The notes under the pieces: model-generated
What the model saw: only the letters and a program-made list of their open reading frames with translations
Databases searched by the model: none
What the model was told of the DNA's origin: nothing
In this document: positions 18,565 through 28,484 of the stretch, in pieces
Layout: each line of letters opens with the position of its first letter
Position numbering within the stretch: position 1 is the first letter of the stretch
Translations under genes and position numbers: made by a program
DNA from: Methylorubrum extorquens
GTDB taxonomy: Bacteria; Pseudomonadota; Alphaproteobacteria; Rhizobiales; Beijerinckiaceae
Direction of reading: 5' to 3'
NCBI RefSeq assembly: GCF_024169925.1
Contig: NZ_JALJXF010000001.1
Coordinates: forward strand, 502,001-566,000
Length of the DNA: 64,000 bases

Positions 18565-19677
18565 ATGCGCCAGGTTCCTCTTCCCTTGATCGAGGCTCTA
18601 CAGCCCATCGTGAATCCGCAACCCCAAGCGCTCGCCGCCCTCAACGAGCGTGCCCGAGAAATCTTCCGGCAGATCGTCGAGAGCTACGTCACCACCGGCG
18701 AGCCGGTAGGGTCGCGCAATCTCGCGCGCATCCTGCCGATGAGCCTGTCTCCGGCCTCGATCCGCAACGTGATGGCGGATCTGGAGCATTCCGGACTGAT
18801 CTTTGCACCTCACACATCGTCCGGGCGCCTGCCGACGGAGCTGGGCCTGCGCTTCTTCGTCGATGCGATGATGGAGATCGGCGATGTCGATCTCGCCGAG
18901 AAGGCGCGCATCGAGGCGCAGATGCAGGCGGCAGCCTCGCGTCACACCTTCGATTCGGCCCTGGCCGAGGCGTCCTCGCTGCTGTCGGGCATCTCCCGCG
19001 GGGCGGGCGTTGTGCTGACCACCAAGGTCGATGCCGGGCTCAAGCATGTGGAGTTCGTGCGGCTCGATGCCGAGCGCGCGCTCGTGGTTCTGGTCTCGAT
19101 CGACGGAACGGTGGAGAACCGCCTCGTCGATCTTCCGCCGGGCCTGCCGGCGGGGGCGCTGCAGGAGGCCTCGAACTTCCTCAACGCCCGCCTGCGGGGC
19201 CGCACCCTCGATACCCTGCGTGCCGATATCGAGAACGGCCGCACGGAGATGAAGCGGGAGCTCGACACTCTGACCGAGCGATTGGTCGATGCCGGGCTCG
19301 CCACCACGGTCGGCCCGTCCGAGGCGCGCCAGCTCATCGTGCGGGGGCAGGCCAACCTTCTGGACGACCTGCGCGCGGCCGAAGACTTGGAGCGCATCCG
19401 CTTGCTGTTCAACGACCTCGAGACGCAGAAGGATGTGATCGAGCTGCTGGCGCGGGCGGAGCAGGGCGACGGCGTGCGCATCTTCATCGGCTCGGAGAAC
19501 AAGCTGTTTTCGCTCTCCGGCTCCTCAATGATCGCCGCCCCCTTCCGCGACAGCGCGCAGAAGATCGTCGGTGTCGTCGGCGTGATCGGCCCGACGCGGC
19601 TCAACTATTCCCGCATCGTGCCGATGGTGGACTACACCGCCCGCGTGGTCTCGGGGCTGCTCGACCGGTCGCGGTAG
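18565..19677 (+). CDS. hrcA: Heat-inducible transcription repressor HrcA
   Basis: 370 residues. N-terminal winged helix ([20 protein letters not shown] and [13 protein letters not shown], about 27-80), a middle dimerisation region, and the HrcA C-terminal domain ([23 protein letters not shown]). HrcA represses groESL/dnaK-type operons through the CIRCE operator. No CIRCE element is visible here, so its targets lie outside the window. I chose ATG 18565; the frame is open from 18451. In many alphaproteobacteria hrcA is followed by grpE, but here a transporter follows. Confidence 0.95.
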   Translation: MRQVPLPLIEALQPIVNPQPQALAALNERAREIFRQIVESYVTTGEPVGSRNLARILPMSLSPASIRNVMADLEHSGLIFAPHTSSGRLPTELGLRFFVDAMMEIGDVDLAEKARIEAQMQAAASRHTFDSALAEASSLLSGISRGAGVVLTTKVDAGLKHVEFVRLDAERALVVLVSIDGTVENRLVDLPPGLPAGALQEASNFLNARLRGRTLDTLRADIENGRTEMKRELDTLTERLVDAGLATTVGPSEARQLIVRGQANLLDDLRAAEDLERIRLLFNDLETQKDVIELLARAEQGDGVRIFIGSENKLFSLSGSSMIAAPFRDSAQKIVGVVGVIGPTRLNYSRIVPMVDYTARVVSGLLDRSR

Positions 19678-19803
19678 GCGTTGCTCCGGCCGTTCCGAAG
19701 CATCGCGCCCGTGGCAGCGCCCGGGGATTCGAAAGCAGGAAGCGGGAAGCGCGGCGTCCGGATGGAGCCGTAGGCAAGGGCTCGGACTTGCCGGAGTTTG
19801 CCC

Positions 19804-20763
19804 ATGCCAACCGTCGTCAACCGCACCATGTCCCCGTTCGAATGGGCGATGCTGCTCGGATTGTCCGTGCTCTGGGGCGGATCGTTCTTCTTCGCGGGTG
19901 TGGCACTGTCCGCGCTGCCGCCTCTGACGCTCGTCGTCCTACGCGTCGGATTGGCCGCGCTGATCCTCAATGCCGCCCTGCCTCTGGCCGGCATCCGCCT
20001 GCCTCGCGGCCGCGACGTCTGGATTGCCTTCTTCCGGATGGGGCTCCTCAACAACGTCGTGCCCTTCTGCCTCATCGTCTGGGGACAGACGCAGATCGCC
20101 TCGGGGCTCGCAGCCATCCTCAACGCCACGACACCGCTCTTCACCGTCGTCGTCGCCCACCTGCTGACGTCCGACGAGCGGATGACCGGAAGCCGGATGG
20201 CGGGGGCGCTCACCGGCCTCCTGGGTGTGGCCGTGATGATCGGCGCCGGGGCGTTCGCCGACCAAGGGAGCCATCTCCTGGCGCAACTCGCGGTGCTCGG
20301 CGCAGCCCTATCCTACGCCCTGGCCGGCGTCTTCGGGCGGCGCTTCCAGCGCATGAGCATCCCGCCGCTCGCCACCGCGACCGGCCAGGTGACGGCATCC
20401 ACGCTCGTGCTTCTGCCCGTGGCGTTGCTGGTGGACCGGCCGTGGACGCTGCCGATGCCAGGCGTGGCCGTATGGGGCGCGGTGCTCGGAATCGCGGTGC
20501 TTTCCACCGCGCTCGCATACTGGCTCTACTTCCGCCTGCTGGCGACGGCCGGGGCGACCAATCTCCTGCTCGTCACCTTTCTGATCCCGATGACAGCCAT
20601 CCTGCTCGGCGCCCTGGTGCTGGGCGAGCCTCTGGATGTTCGGCACACTGTCGGCATGGCCCTCATCGGCGCCGCTCTTGCAGCCATCGATGGACGTGTT
20701 CTCAAGCGGATGAGGGGACGGCGCATCGAAGAGCCCGGCGTCTATCAGGGCCGGGATATCTGA
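19804..20763 (+). CDS. DMT/EamA family transporter
   Basis: 319 residues with ten hydrophobic segments arranged as two EamA repeats, the drug/metabolite exporter architecture of the RhaT/YdcZ group. Typical features are WGGSFFFAGVAL in TM1, FLIPMTAILLGALVLGE near the end of repeat two, and a short basic tail. Inner-membrane efflux of a small metabolite is expected; substrate unknown. Confidence 0.9.
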   Translation: MPTVVNRTMSPFEWAMLLGLSVLWGGSFFFAGVALSALPPLTLVVLRVGLAALILNAALPLAGIRLPRGRDVWIAFFRMGLLNNVVPFCLIVWGQTQIASGLAAILNATTPLFTVVVAHLLTSDERMTGSRMAGALTGLLGVAVMIGAGAFADQGSHLLAQLAVLGAALSYALAGVFGRRFQRMSIPPLATATGQVTASTLVLLPVALLVDRPWTLPMPGVAVWGAVLGIAVLSTALAYWLYFRLLATAGATNLLLVTFLIPMTAILLGALVLGEPLDVRHTVGMALIGAALAAIDGRVLKRMRGRRIEEPGVYQGRDI

Positions 20764-20946
20764 GCGGTCGGAGTACAAACCCGAGGCGCGTCATTGCCTG
20801 TGGCGGTGCACGGCTCGGGGGTCACATCTTGGAATGGACAACCGGCCGGCTCGTGCGAGGGGGCAGTGCACGGGCCGGCCGGCGTACCGCGCGCTTCCGG
20901 AAGAAGCGACGCGATGGCGGGGCATCCATACGGGATGCGCGAAACT

Positions 20947-21543
20947 CTATCGCGGCGCGGTCTTCTGCCCGTCCGGCGTGCGGCCCTTCGGACCTGTCCC
21001 CGGTGCGGGCTTGGCTGCCCATTCGGGATCGGCGCGCGGCCCGCCCGGTGCGTCGGTCGCCGCCTGGAGCTGTCCCGGCGGCACGTCGCTGACCCGCGTC
21101 CAGACCTGCGAGCCGCAGAACACCGCGAGCATGCAGCCCTTCACCGAGAGTTCGGTCGGCGTCTCGCTCCAGACGGTGACGTCGTAAGCCTTGCCGTTGT
21201 CGCCGTTGTAGATCTTGCCCTCGAAGCGCCCCTCTGAATTCGGCTTGAGCCCGAGCAGCATTTGGTGGCCGAGGATCGTCCGCGCCTGCCGACGCGCGTC
21301 TGGATGGTAGCGGTCGGTCCGCGGCTTGCCGTCCTCGCCCTCAAGCTTCTGCAGCCACACCACGTAGCCGCACAGGTGACGGCCGTCGCTGCCGCAATGC
21401 TCCGTGCGGACGCGGGCGCGCCCGTCCTCGGTGAGCCAGATCCCGGTCGGGTCGGCGGCCTTGGCCATATCCGGACTCATGCAGGCGAATGCGGCCAGCG
21501 CGGCGATCGCCGCCGTGGCGAAGCGTGTCAGGATGGGTGTCAT
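20947..21543 (-). CDS. Exported DUF2147 family protein
   Basis: 198 residues. Signal peptide to about residue 29 (DMAKA-AD), then the DUF2147 pattern: DPTGIWLTEDGRARVRTEHC at the mature start, CGYVVWL, ILGHQMLLGLKP, GKIYNGDNGKAYD and LSVKGCMLAVFCGSQVWTRV. The C-terminal 35 residues are proline-rich and outside the domain. DUF2147 proteins are periplasmic and uncharacterised. ATG 21543 is chosen to begin at the signal peptide. Confidence 0.85.
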   Translation of the reverse strand: MTPILTRFATAAIAALAAFACMSPDMAKAADPTGIWLTEDGRARVRTEHCGSDGRHLCGYVVWLQKLEGEDGKPRTDRYHPDARRQARTILGHQMLLGLKPNSEGRFEGKIYNGDNGKAYDVTVWSETPTELSVKGCMLAVFCGSQVWTRVSDVPPGQLQAATDAPGGPRADPEWAAKPAPGTGPKGRTPDGQKTAPR

Positions 21544-21596
21544 CAAGGCTCCTCGGGCCATGCCCCGGCCCATCGCCGGGGCCGATGCGGAGTGGA

Positions 21597-24500
21597 TCAG
21601 CCGTGGTGTGCGGCCGGGGTGGGGGCGTCTTCGGCCTCATCGCGCGGGCCGACGAAGCGGCTGAGCAGCCGGCCGATGTTGCTGCCGAGGCTGTCCATCA
21701 GAAGGAACACCGCGGGGACGAAGACCAGCGAGAGCAGGGTCGAGACGATGAGCCCGGCGATCACGGCGACAGCCATCGGCGCGCGGAACTCGCCGCCGAT
21801 GCCGAGCGCGAGGGCCGAGGGGACCATGCCGGCGGCCATGGCAATCGTGGTCATCACGATCGGCCGGGCCCGCTTGCGCCCGGCATCGACGATGGCGGTG
21901 ACGCGATCCACGCCGTGGGCCATCTCCTCGACGGCGAAGTCCACGAGCATGATCGCGTTCTTCGTCACCAGCCCCATGAGCATCAGGAGGCCGATCACCA
22001 CCGGCATCGAGATCGGCATGTGGCAGATCAGCAGGCCGAGGATGGCGCCGCCGATCGAGAGGGGCAGCGAGAACAGGATCGTGAGCGGCTGGAGAAACGA
22101 ACCGAACAGCAGCACCAGCACCGCGTAGACCATCATGATGCCGGCGCCCATCGCCATGAGGAAGCCGGAGAAGACCTCCTGCATGATCTCGGCGTCACCG
22201 GTCTGGCGGATGGTCACGCCCGGCGGCAGGCTTTTCGCCGTCGGTGTCGCCAGCGCTTGCTCGATCAGTGAGCCGAGCGCGTCCGAGCCCTCCATGTTGG
22301 CCTCGACCGCCACGCGTACCGCCCGGTCGTAGCGCTCGATCGCGCCGGGGCCCTGGTCGAGTTCGATGTCGGCCACCGCCGCGAGCGGCACCGCCGTTCC
22401 GTTCTTGGCCGGTACCTTCAGGTTTTCGAGCCGTGCGATCGCGCCGCGGGCGCTCTCGGGGAGCTGCACCCGGATCGGCACTTGGCGGTCCGCCGCGTTG
22501 AACTTGGCCAGATTGATGCCGATGTCGCCGATGGTGCCGACCCGCACGGTTTCTGCGATCACGTCGGTCGCGACGCCGAGATCGGCCGCAGCACCCGCCT
22601 TCGGGCGGATGCGCACCTCGGTGCGGTTCAGCGGTGCCGTCGACATCACCGAGACGAGGTGCGGGATCGCAGCCATGTCACGCTGGAGCCGTGCGGCGAT
22701 CTCCGTCACCACATCGACGTCGGGGCCGCTGACGACGAGGGCAAGGTCGCGCTGGCCGCTGTCACGCAGGGTCCACGAGCGGATGTCGGGCTCCTGTGAC
22801 AGCAGGGCGGCGACTTCGGATTCGATGGTCCATTGGCGCTTCGTGCGCTCGGATTTCGGGCTCAGATTCACGATCAGCGTGGCGAGCCGCGTCTCCTTCT
22901 TGCCGCCGGCCTGACGACCGCCATCGACGAAGACCGAGGTGACCTCGGGCAGGGCACGGATGCGTTCGACCACGCGGTCGGCAACCGCGATGGTGTCGGG
23001 GAGGCGGGCGCCCGGAGCCAGCTCGATCATGAACAGGGTGCGGGCGTTGTCCTGCTTCGGGATGAAGCCCGAGGGCAGGAGCTTGGTCGAGACGATCGAG
23101 CCGGCAAACAGCGCGAGCCCCACCATCAGCGTGATCCACTTATGGCGCACCGACCAGCCGACGAGGCGGGTATAGCCGCGCATCACCGGGCCCTCTCGCT
23201 CCTCCGCGTGGCCGTGGTCGCGCAGGAAGTAGGCGGCCAGGAGTGGCGTGATCAGGCGTGCCACCAGCAGCGACATGAACACCGACACGGCGATGGTGAG
23301 TCCGAACTGGATGAAGTAGCGCCCGGCGATGCCGCCCATGAAGGAAACGGGGGCGAAGACCGCGATCAGGGTCGCGGTGATGGCGATGACGGCAAGCCCG
23401 ATCTCGTCGGCGCCCTCGATCGAAGCGCGGTAGGGTGATTTGCCCATCCGCATGTGGCGCACCACGTTCTCGATCTCGACGATGGCGTCGTCCACGAGGA
23501 TGCCCGTGACCAGCGTGATCGCGAGCAGGCTGATCCCGTTGAGGGTGAAGCCCAGCGCATCCATCGCCCAGAAGGTCGGAAGCACGGAGAGCGGCAGAGC
23601 GACCGCGGCGATCAGGGTGGCGCGCCAGTCGCGCAGGAACAGGAACACCACGATAACGGCGAGGGCGGCGCCCTCCATCAGCGTGTGCATCGCCGAGGCG
23701 TAGCTGCCCCGCGTCGCCGCGACCGAGGAATCGATCTCCTGGAACTGGATGTCGGGATAGCCTTGAGCGAACTCGGCGATCTTCTTCTCGACGCCCGCAG
23801 CAACCTCGGCATCGCTCGCGCCCGAGCCGCGGGAGACCGAGAAGGCGACGACGGATTCGCCGTTAAAGCGGGCGAAGGTGCGTGGCTCCTCGATCAAATC
23901 CTCGACCGTGGCGAGGTCGTCGAGGCGGACCTTGCGGCCGCCGGGCAAGACGATGGAGGTCGCCTTCAGGTCGCGGATCGTGCGCGAGGCGGCCAACGTG
24001 CGGATCGACTGCTCGCGCCCGCCGACCTCGCCGCGTCCGCCGGCCAAGTCGGCCGAGGTGATGCGCACCTGTCGGTTCACGTCCGCCGCGGTGATGCCGA
24101 GCGCCAGCAACCGGTCGGGTAGGGGAGTGATGCGGATCTCGCGGGCAACACCGCCGACACGCTCGACGCCGCCGACGCCCTTCACGCCCTGGAGCGTGCG
24201 CGCCACCTTGTCCTCGACGAACCACGACAGGTCGGCCGGGGTCATTGCGGGGGATGTCACCCCGTAGATGAGGATCGGCAGGCCGGTGATCTCGACGCGC
24301 TGGATGATCGGCTCGTCGATGGTACGGGGCAGGTTGATGCGGATCTTCGAGACCGCATCCTTCACGTCGTTGACCGCCCGGTCGGTGTTCACCTCGAGCC
24401 GGAACTCGACCGTGGTGACGGAGGACCCTTCCGTGATCGCCGAGGTGATGTGCTTGACGCCGCGCACGCCCGCAATCGAATCCTCGACCCATTTCGTGAC

Positions 24501-24692
24501 CTGGGTCTGCAACTCGGAAGGGGCGGCGCCGCCCTGCGTGATCGTCACCGAGACGATCGGCACGTCCACGTTCGGCATGCGGGTGACCGCGAGTCCCCGG
24601 AAGCTGACGAGGCCGAGCACCACCAGCACGAGGAACAGGACGAGGGGCGCGATCGGATTGCGGATCGCCCAGGCGGAGATGTTCAGGCGCAT
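21597..24692 (-). CDS. RND multidrug efflux permease (HAE1/AcrB type)
   Basis: 1031 residues, full length. Proton-driven inner-membrane pump of a tripartite efflux system. It opens with MRLNISAWAIRNPIAPLV. TM4 carries the proton-relay aspartates in TGILVDDAIVEIENVV, and the second repeat has MGLVTKNAIMLVDFA. Two large periplasmic porter loops are present. The adaptor gene ends 50 bases upstream on the same strand and a TetR gene precedes that. No outer-membrane factor gene is in the operon, so a TolC homologue elsewhere must complete the complex. Confidence 0.95.
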   Translation of the reverse strand: MRLNISAWAIRNPIAPLVLFLVLVVLGLVSFRGLAVTRMPNVDVPIVSVTITQGGAAPSELQTQVTKWVEDSIAGVRGVKHITSAITEGSSVTTVEFRLEVNTDRAVNDVKDAVSKIRINLPRTIDEPIIQRVEITGLPILIYGVTSPAMTPADLSWFVEDKVARTLQGVKGVGGVERVGGVAREIRITPLPDRLLALGITAADVNRQVRITSADLAGGRGEVGGREQSIRTLAASRTIRDLKATSIVLPGGRKVRLDDLATVEDLIEEPRTFARFNGESVVAFSVSRGSGASDAEVAAGVEKKIAEFAQGYPDIQFQEIDSSVAATRGSYASAMHTLMEGAALAVIVVFLFLRDWRATLIAAVALPLSVLPTFWAMDALGFTLNGISLLAITLVTGILVDDAIVEIENVVRHMRMGKSPYRASIEGADEIGLAVIAITATLIAVFAPVSFMGGIAGRYFIQFGLTIAVSVFMSLLVARLITPLLAAYFLRDHGHAEEREGPVMRGYTRLVGWSVRHKWITLMVGLALFAGSIVSTKLLPSGFIPKQDNARTLFMIELAPGARLPDTIAVADRVVERIRALPEVTSVFVDGGRQAGGKKETRLATLIVNLSPKSERTKRQWTIESEVAALLSQEPDIRSWTLRDSGQRDLALVVSGPDVDVVTEIAARLQRDMAAIPHLVSVMSTAPLNRTEVRIRPKAGAAADLGVATDVIAETVRVGTIGDIGINLAKFNAADRQVPIRVQLPESARGAIARLENLKVPAKNGTAVPLAAVADIELDQGPGAIERYDRAVRVAVEANMEGSDALGSLIEQALATPTAKSLPPGVTIRQTGDAEIMQEVFSGFLMAMGAGIMMVYAVLVLLFGSFLQPLTILFSLPLSIGGAILGLLICHMPISMPVVIGLLMLMGLVTKNAIMLVDFAVEEMAHGVDRVTAIVDAGRKRARPIVMTTIAMAAGMVPSALALGIGGEFRAPMAVAVIAGLIVSTLLSLVFVPAVFLLMDSLGSNIGRLLSRFVGPRDEAEDAPTPAAHHG

Positions 24693-24742
24693 CGGGGCAA
24701 CCCGTCAGATGGATGATCGATGGGTCTGAGGCTCAAGCCGCC

Positions 24743-25984
24743 TCAGCGCGAGCCTGCGTCGGCGGTGGCCTGCGGCGAGGGCGCGACGGAGATTGCGGCC
24801 GGTGTCTGGCCCGGTCGCGCGAGCGGAACCGGGCGGACGCGGTCGCCGTCGCGCAGGAAGCTGCCGGCGCGGGCCACGACCCGCTCACCTTCCGAAAGGC
24901 CGGAGCGGATCTCGATGTCGTCGTCGTCGGACAGGCCGGTGCGGACCTCGCGGGACTCGACCTTGTCCTCCGCGACGACGAGCACGGAGCTGCGCTTGCC
25001 GCCGCCGTAGAGAACGGAGGCCTGGGGCACCGTGACGCCGCGGGTGCGGGCGAGTTCGACGCCGCCGCGGGCGAAGGTGCCGATGCGCAGGCGCGGATCG
25101 GGATCGAGGCGGACGCGGACCTTTCCGAGCCGGCTCGCGCGATCGACCTCCGGGTAGACCGCGCGGACGTTGCCCGTGACGCGCTCGCCCTCGCCGATCT
25201 CGATGAAGGCAGGGGCACCCTCGCGCAGCAGCGGCAGCTTGGTCTCGATGACCTCGGCCTCGAGTTCGATCTCGCCGCGGGCGATCAGCCGGAACAGCGG
25301 CTCGGCCGACGCGGACGTCGCCATGCCGACCCGCGCCGTGCGGCGGCTGACGATGCCGGCTTCCGGTGCGCGGATCTCGGTGCGGGCAAGGCGCAATTCG
25401 AGTTCGTCGCGCACCGCCTTGGCCTGCGCCAGTTCGGCCTTGGCCATCGCCAACCCGTTGCGGGCGAAGGCGAGCTTGCCCTCCGCCTGCCGCAGGGCGG
25501 CGGTGCGGTTCTCCATGACGGCCGCGGTGGTGATGCCGGTCTGGATCAGTTGCTTGGCGCGATCATGGGCCAGACGCGCTTCGAGTTCGGAGGCCTCGGC
25601 CTGCTCGATGTTGTTCTGCGCCTGCGGCACGGCGGCGCTCACCTTGTCGATCAGCGCACCTTGCTGCGCGAGCTGGCGGTCGATCAGGTCGCGGTTGAGG
25701 CGGGCGAGCACCTGCCCCTTCTCGACGCGCATGCCCTCCTCGGTCAAAAGTTCGACGAGGCGGTAGCCGTCGATCTCGGGGGTCACGAGGATCTCGTCGC
25801 GCGGCACCAGGGTGCCGGTCACGACCACGCTCTCGATGATCTCGCGCCGCTCGGCCTCGACCACGCTGACGGTGGGCGCCGGGGCGGTCTTCGACGGGGG
25901 CGGGGTGGTCTCTGCGCGAGCCGGCGCGAGGCCCGCGGCGGCGAGCAGGAAGGCAGGGAGGGCGAGGGCCCGGACGCGTTTCAT
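24743..25984 (-). CDS. RND efflux periplasmic adaptor (MFP) subunit
   Basis: 413 residues. Signal peptide (about 1-24), beta-barrel and lipoyl-like halves flanking a long helical hairpin (LARLNRDLIDRQLAQQGALI through AKAELAQAKAVRDEL), and the RTEIRAPEAGIVSRRTARVG return strand typical of AcrA/MexA proteins. There is no lipobox cysteine, so it is likely a soluble periplasmic form. Its ATG overlaps the TetR stop (ATGA). Confidence 0.93.
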   Translation of the reverse strand: MKRVRALALPAFLLAAAGLAPARAETTPPPSKTAPAPTVSVVEAERREIIESVVVTGTLVPRDEILVTPEIDGYRLVELLTEEGMRVEKGQVLARLNRDLIDRQLAQQGALIDKVSAAVPQAQNNIEQAEASELEARLAHDRAKQLIQTGITTAAVMENRTAALRQAEGKLAFARNGLAMAKAELAQAKAVRDELELRLARTEIRAPEAGIVSRRTARVGMATSASAEPLFRLIARGEIELEAEVIETKLPLLREGAPAFIEIGEGERVTGNVRAVYPEVDRASRLGKVRVRLDPDPRLRIGTFARGGVELARTRGVTVPQASVLYGGGKRSSVLVVAEDKVESREVRTGLSDDDDIEIRSGLSEGERVVARAGSFLRDGDRVRPVPLARPGQTPAAISVAPSPQATADAGSR

Positions 25985-26616
25985 CGGCCGGTCTCCAGAT
26001 CGAGGCGGGGGAGGGGGAACGGACCGGACAGGCCGGCATCGATCACTGCCTGAAGCTGCGCCACGGCCGGGCCGGCATCGTAATCGGCGCTCAGCGCACG
26101 GCTCACAATGATGCCTTTCATCAGCGGGGCGACGGCATCGAACAGGGCGGCCGAGTCGCACTCGGGCGAGGTCTTGATCGCGTCGAACATCGTGATGAGC
26201 CAGGTCCGACCCTCTTCGTCGCCGCAGGCGACCATGGCGCCGATGGCCGCATTGCGGCTCGACTCCGCCCAGACGTCGAGGCGCAGGATCGCCGCCCCGC
26301 GGCTGAGGTCGAGGAAGAAGCGGGCGAGCACGCCCATCAGCGCGGCCCGCCTGTCGCCAGCCCGCTCCATCGCCTCGACGAGGACGGCACCGCGCTCGCG
26401 GTCGCGCTCGGCCAGCCCGAGGACGACGGCCTCCTTGGAATCGAAGTAGCGGTAGATGTTGCCGGGGCTCATCACCGCCTCGCGGGCAAGATCCTGCATC
26501 GTGGTGCGGTGGAACCCGTTGCGGACGAAGCAGGCTTCGGCAGCGTCGAGAATGTGCTCGCGCCGGGCCGCCTGTCCGCTCCGGGCGTCGATGACGGCGC
26601 CGGCCGCTGCACTCAT
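25981..26616 (-). CDS. TetR family transcriptional regulator of the efflux operon
   Basis: 211 residues. N-terminal TetR DNA-binding domain: REHILDAAEACFVRNGFHRT, MQDLAREAVMSPGNIYRYF, SKEAVV. The C-terminal ligand domain is divergent. Overlaps both neighbours by four bases (ATGA), which places it inside the efflux operon. By analogy with AcrR/NalC-type regulators it should repress this operon through the paired palindromes at 26937-26968 and be released by an exported compound. Confidence 0.92.
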   Translation of the reverse strand: MSAAAGAVIDARSGQAARREHILDAAEACFVRNGFHRTTMQDLAREAVMSPGNIYRYFDSKEAVVLGLAERDRERGAVLVEAMERAGDRRAALMGVLARFFLDLSRGAAILRLDVWAESSRNAAIGAMVACGDEEGRTWLITMFDAIKTSPECDSAALFDAVAPLMKGIIVSRALSADYDAGPAVAQLQAVIDAGLSGPFPLPRLDLETGR

Positions 26617-26903
26617 GACGTGGTTCCTACGGTGTCCGTGGCGGCGGTGCGGCTCGGCTCGCTGAGAAGCTGCACGGCGGCGCAGGAGCGCGGCTGAAGG
26701 TCGAGATCGGCGCAGAGGCGGGCCTGCCAGCCATCCGGACCGGCCCCGGTCCAGCCGAGCAGCGCGAACCAGCCGAATGCCACGACGGCGCAGACGAGCA
26801 GGTTCGCCGGCGTGCAGACCGCCTTGAACCACCGCGCCGGGCTGAAGCCCTCCGGCCCAACGGCGCGAGGGAAAGACGCCCGGTCACCTACAACCATGCT
26901 CAT
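26613..26903 (-). CDS. Small membrane protein leading the efflux operon
   Basis: 96 residues with one clear transmembrane segment (NLLVCAVVAFGWFALLGW, about 34-51) and a periplasm-facing cysteine-containing tail. First gene of the operon, directly behind the operators, and overlapping the TetR start (ATGA). I recognise no family. Position suggests a small accessory of the RND system or simply a leader gene. Confidence 0.65.
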   Translation of the reverse strand: MSMVVGDRASFPRAVGPEGFSPARWFKAVCTPANLLVCAVVAFGWFALLGWTGAGPDGWQARLCADLDLQPRSCAAVQLLSEPSRTAATDTVGTTS

Positions 26904-26936
26904 GGCCCAACTCCTACGCTGCCGAGAGCTTGATAG

Positions 26937-26968
26937 TGAACGTTCATTCTCGTGTCAATGAACGTTCA
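26937..26968 (-). promoter_or_regulatory. Twin palindromic operators of the TetR-controlled efflux operon
   Basis: TGAACGTTCA occurs at 26937-26946 and again at 26959-26968. The second extends to the 14-bp perfect palindrome AATGAACGTTCATT. The copies are 22 bp apart centre to centre, about two helical turns on one DNA face, a common arrangement for TetR dimers. They sit 34 bases before the first gene of the operon. The rest of the 26904-27221 gap shows nothing else. Confidence 0.8.
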
Positions 26969-27221
26969 TTCTCACTGGGCGGGCAACGGTGCTCGCTCCA
27001 CAGGTGAGGCGCCGGTGCCACGCCAACGTCCCGTTATCGTCGCGTTAACGAACCGGTTACCACGCAGGAATAGCGCAACGGGCAAGACCCGTGCGGCTCT
27101 ACGCGCAGTCGGCACTGCTTTCGCGGCGAACCGCAAAGGTCGCGAAGGAAGAGTGAAGACCAAGCGTCAACAGAGCGCCCGTCACACACGAATAGCGAAC
27201 GCGTCGTTCGAGACCCTTCTC

Positions 27222-27815
27222 ATGTCCCCCGCAGATCTCGCTTCCCTCGCGTGGAATGCCGCGCGTGAACACCTCGACCTGTTTGGAAGCCTTGGGCTCT
27301 GCCTGGGCTTTGCCGGTGGAATGATGCCGCGGCGAAGTTTGATCCTCTTCACTTCGGCGGCTTGCTCGGCTTGCTTCGCAGGGCACTTCCTGCGGCTCGG
27401 CGCACAGACCGGCACAGCGATGTGCCTCGTTTCGGTGATGCAGAGCGTGGTGGCGGCCCGCTGGATCGGGCCCGATTTCAGGGCAGCCTGGGTCGCCCCA
27501 CTGTTCCTGGCGAGCAGTCTCGTCGCCCTCTGCCTCACGCTCGCGACCTGGAGCGGATGGCCCTCGGCCTGCGCCGGGCTCGGCTCGCTGCTGGCGACGA
27601 CGGCACGGCTTCAGGGGAATTCACAATCCATGCGCCGCTTCTTTCTCGGCGCGTCTTCGTGCTGGGCGATCCACAACACGCTGGTCGGCTCCGTCTTCGG
27701 CCTGACCTGCGATCTGCTCACGCTCACGGCGCTGATGATCGCGCTGGTCCGCGGCGGTGCGGAGAAGCCGGCGCCCGTCGCCAACCCAGTGGCACCGCTG
27801 CAGGGCGCTGCCTGA
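27222..27815 (+). CDS. YgjV-like inner membrane protein
   Basis: 197 residues, mostly hydrophobic with about six membrane segments. The pattern of a conserved GxxxG-rich N-terminus (LGLCLGFAGGMMPRR), a FLRLGAQTGTAMCLVSVMQ repeat and AIHNTLVGSVFG near the end resembles the YgjV (Imp-YgjV) family, function unknown. ATG 27222 was chosen; the frame is open upstream to 26952 but through the operator region and with basic low-complexity sequence. Confidence 0.6.
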   Translation: MSPADLASLAWNAAREHLDLFGSLGLCLGFAGGMMPRRSLILFTSAACSACFAGHFLRLGAQTGTAMCLVSVMQSVVAARWIGPDFRAAWVAPLFLASSLVALCLTLATWSGWPSACAGLGSLLATTARLQGNSQSMRRFFLGASSCWAIHNTLVGSVFGLTCDLLTLTALMIALVRGGAEKPAPVANPVAPLQGAA

Positions 27816-27816
27816 C

Positions 27817-27846
27817 CGGAGGCGGAGCCTAGCGGCTCCGCCTCCG
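27817..27846. terminator. Bidirectional hairpin terminator between convergent genes
   Basis: A 12-bp perfect stem (GGAGGCGGAGCC at 27818-27829, GGCTCCGCCTCC at 27834-27845) with a four-base loop starts just after the YgjV-like stop and ends four bases before the stop of the opposing gene. There is no T-tract, so strength is uncertain. Confidence 0.65.
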
Positions 27847-27849
27847 TTC

Positions 27850-28440
27850 CTACGGCTGAAAGAACCTGAGATCCAACGCCGCGAGCGCGAGCAGGGGCGG
27901 GGGGAGAACGACGCCAGCCACACGCATGGACCGGGCGGCTTCGCGGCAGCCGGCAAAATCGTTGGCGCCGGCCGCGGCTTCGAGCTTCTCCACCGTTGCC
28001 GGGTCCGGCTTCGGGGCCGGGGCGGGCGCCGCCGGGGGAGGCGGGCTCTTGGCCGCCGCGTTCGCCTTGGCGTTCGGGTTGTCCGCCAGGTTGCCGGTGG
28101 CGGGGCCCGGTGTGGGCCCGTTGCCGGTCTCGCTGACGGAGCCGCTGAGGCCCGACGTCTTCTGAGGTTCACCGCCATCCGCCGGTTTGCCGCCCTCGGT
28201 CTTACCGGAGGGGTTCGAGACGGCGGTGGCCTGCTGCGGCGGCGTCGCCGCAGCCTTGTTGGCCGGCTCCGGCTGCTTCACGAACGCCACCAGTTCCTGG
28301 CAGAGATTGGCCGGCTTGCCCGATGCCTGCTGCGCGGCCGGCGCGCTCGAACTCGCATCCTGAGCCATGGCGGTGCCGGCGAGAAGCGCACAGGCCGCGA
28401 GGCCGCAGGCGAGGTGCCGGATGATCGGCGAAGGCTTCAT
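27850..28440 (-). CDS. Exported low-complexity protein at the end of the fdh3 array
   Basis: 196 residues. Signal peptide 1-26 (LLAGTAMAQD), one short segment NLCQELVAFV with a cysteine, then a long Pro/Ala/Gly/Lys-rich linker (65-145) and a C-terminal helix with a second cysteine (FAGCREAARSMRVAG). The Cys pair could form a disulfide across the linker. I recognise no family. Co-directional with fdh3 and only 44 bases behind the small gene at 28485, so a periplasmic role linked to formate dehydrogenase is possible but unproven. Confidence 0.6.
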   Translation of the reverse strand: MKPSPIIRHLACGLAACALLAGTAMAQDASSSAPAAQQASGKPANLCQELVAFVKQPEPANKAAATPPQQATAVSNPSGKTEGGKPADGGEPQKTSGLSGSVSETGNGPTPGPATGNLADNPNAKANAAAKSPPPPAAPAPAPKPDPATVEKLEAAAGANDFAGCREAARSMRVAGVVLPPPLLALAALDLRFFQP

Positions 28441-28484
28441 CGGGCTCACTCCCTCGATTTCGGTATCGTGTTTTTGAGGTTCGC

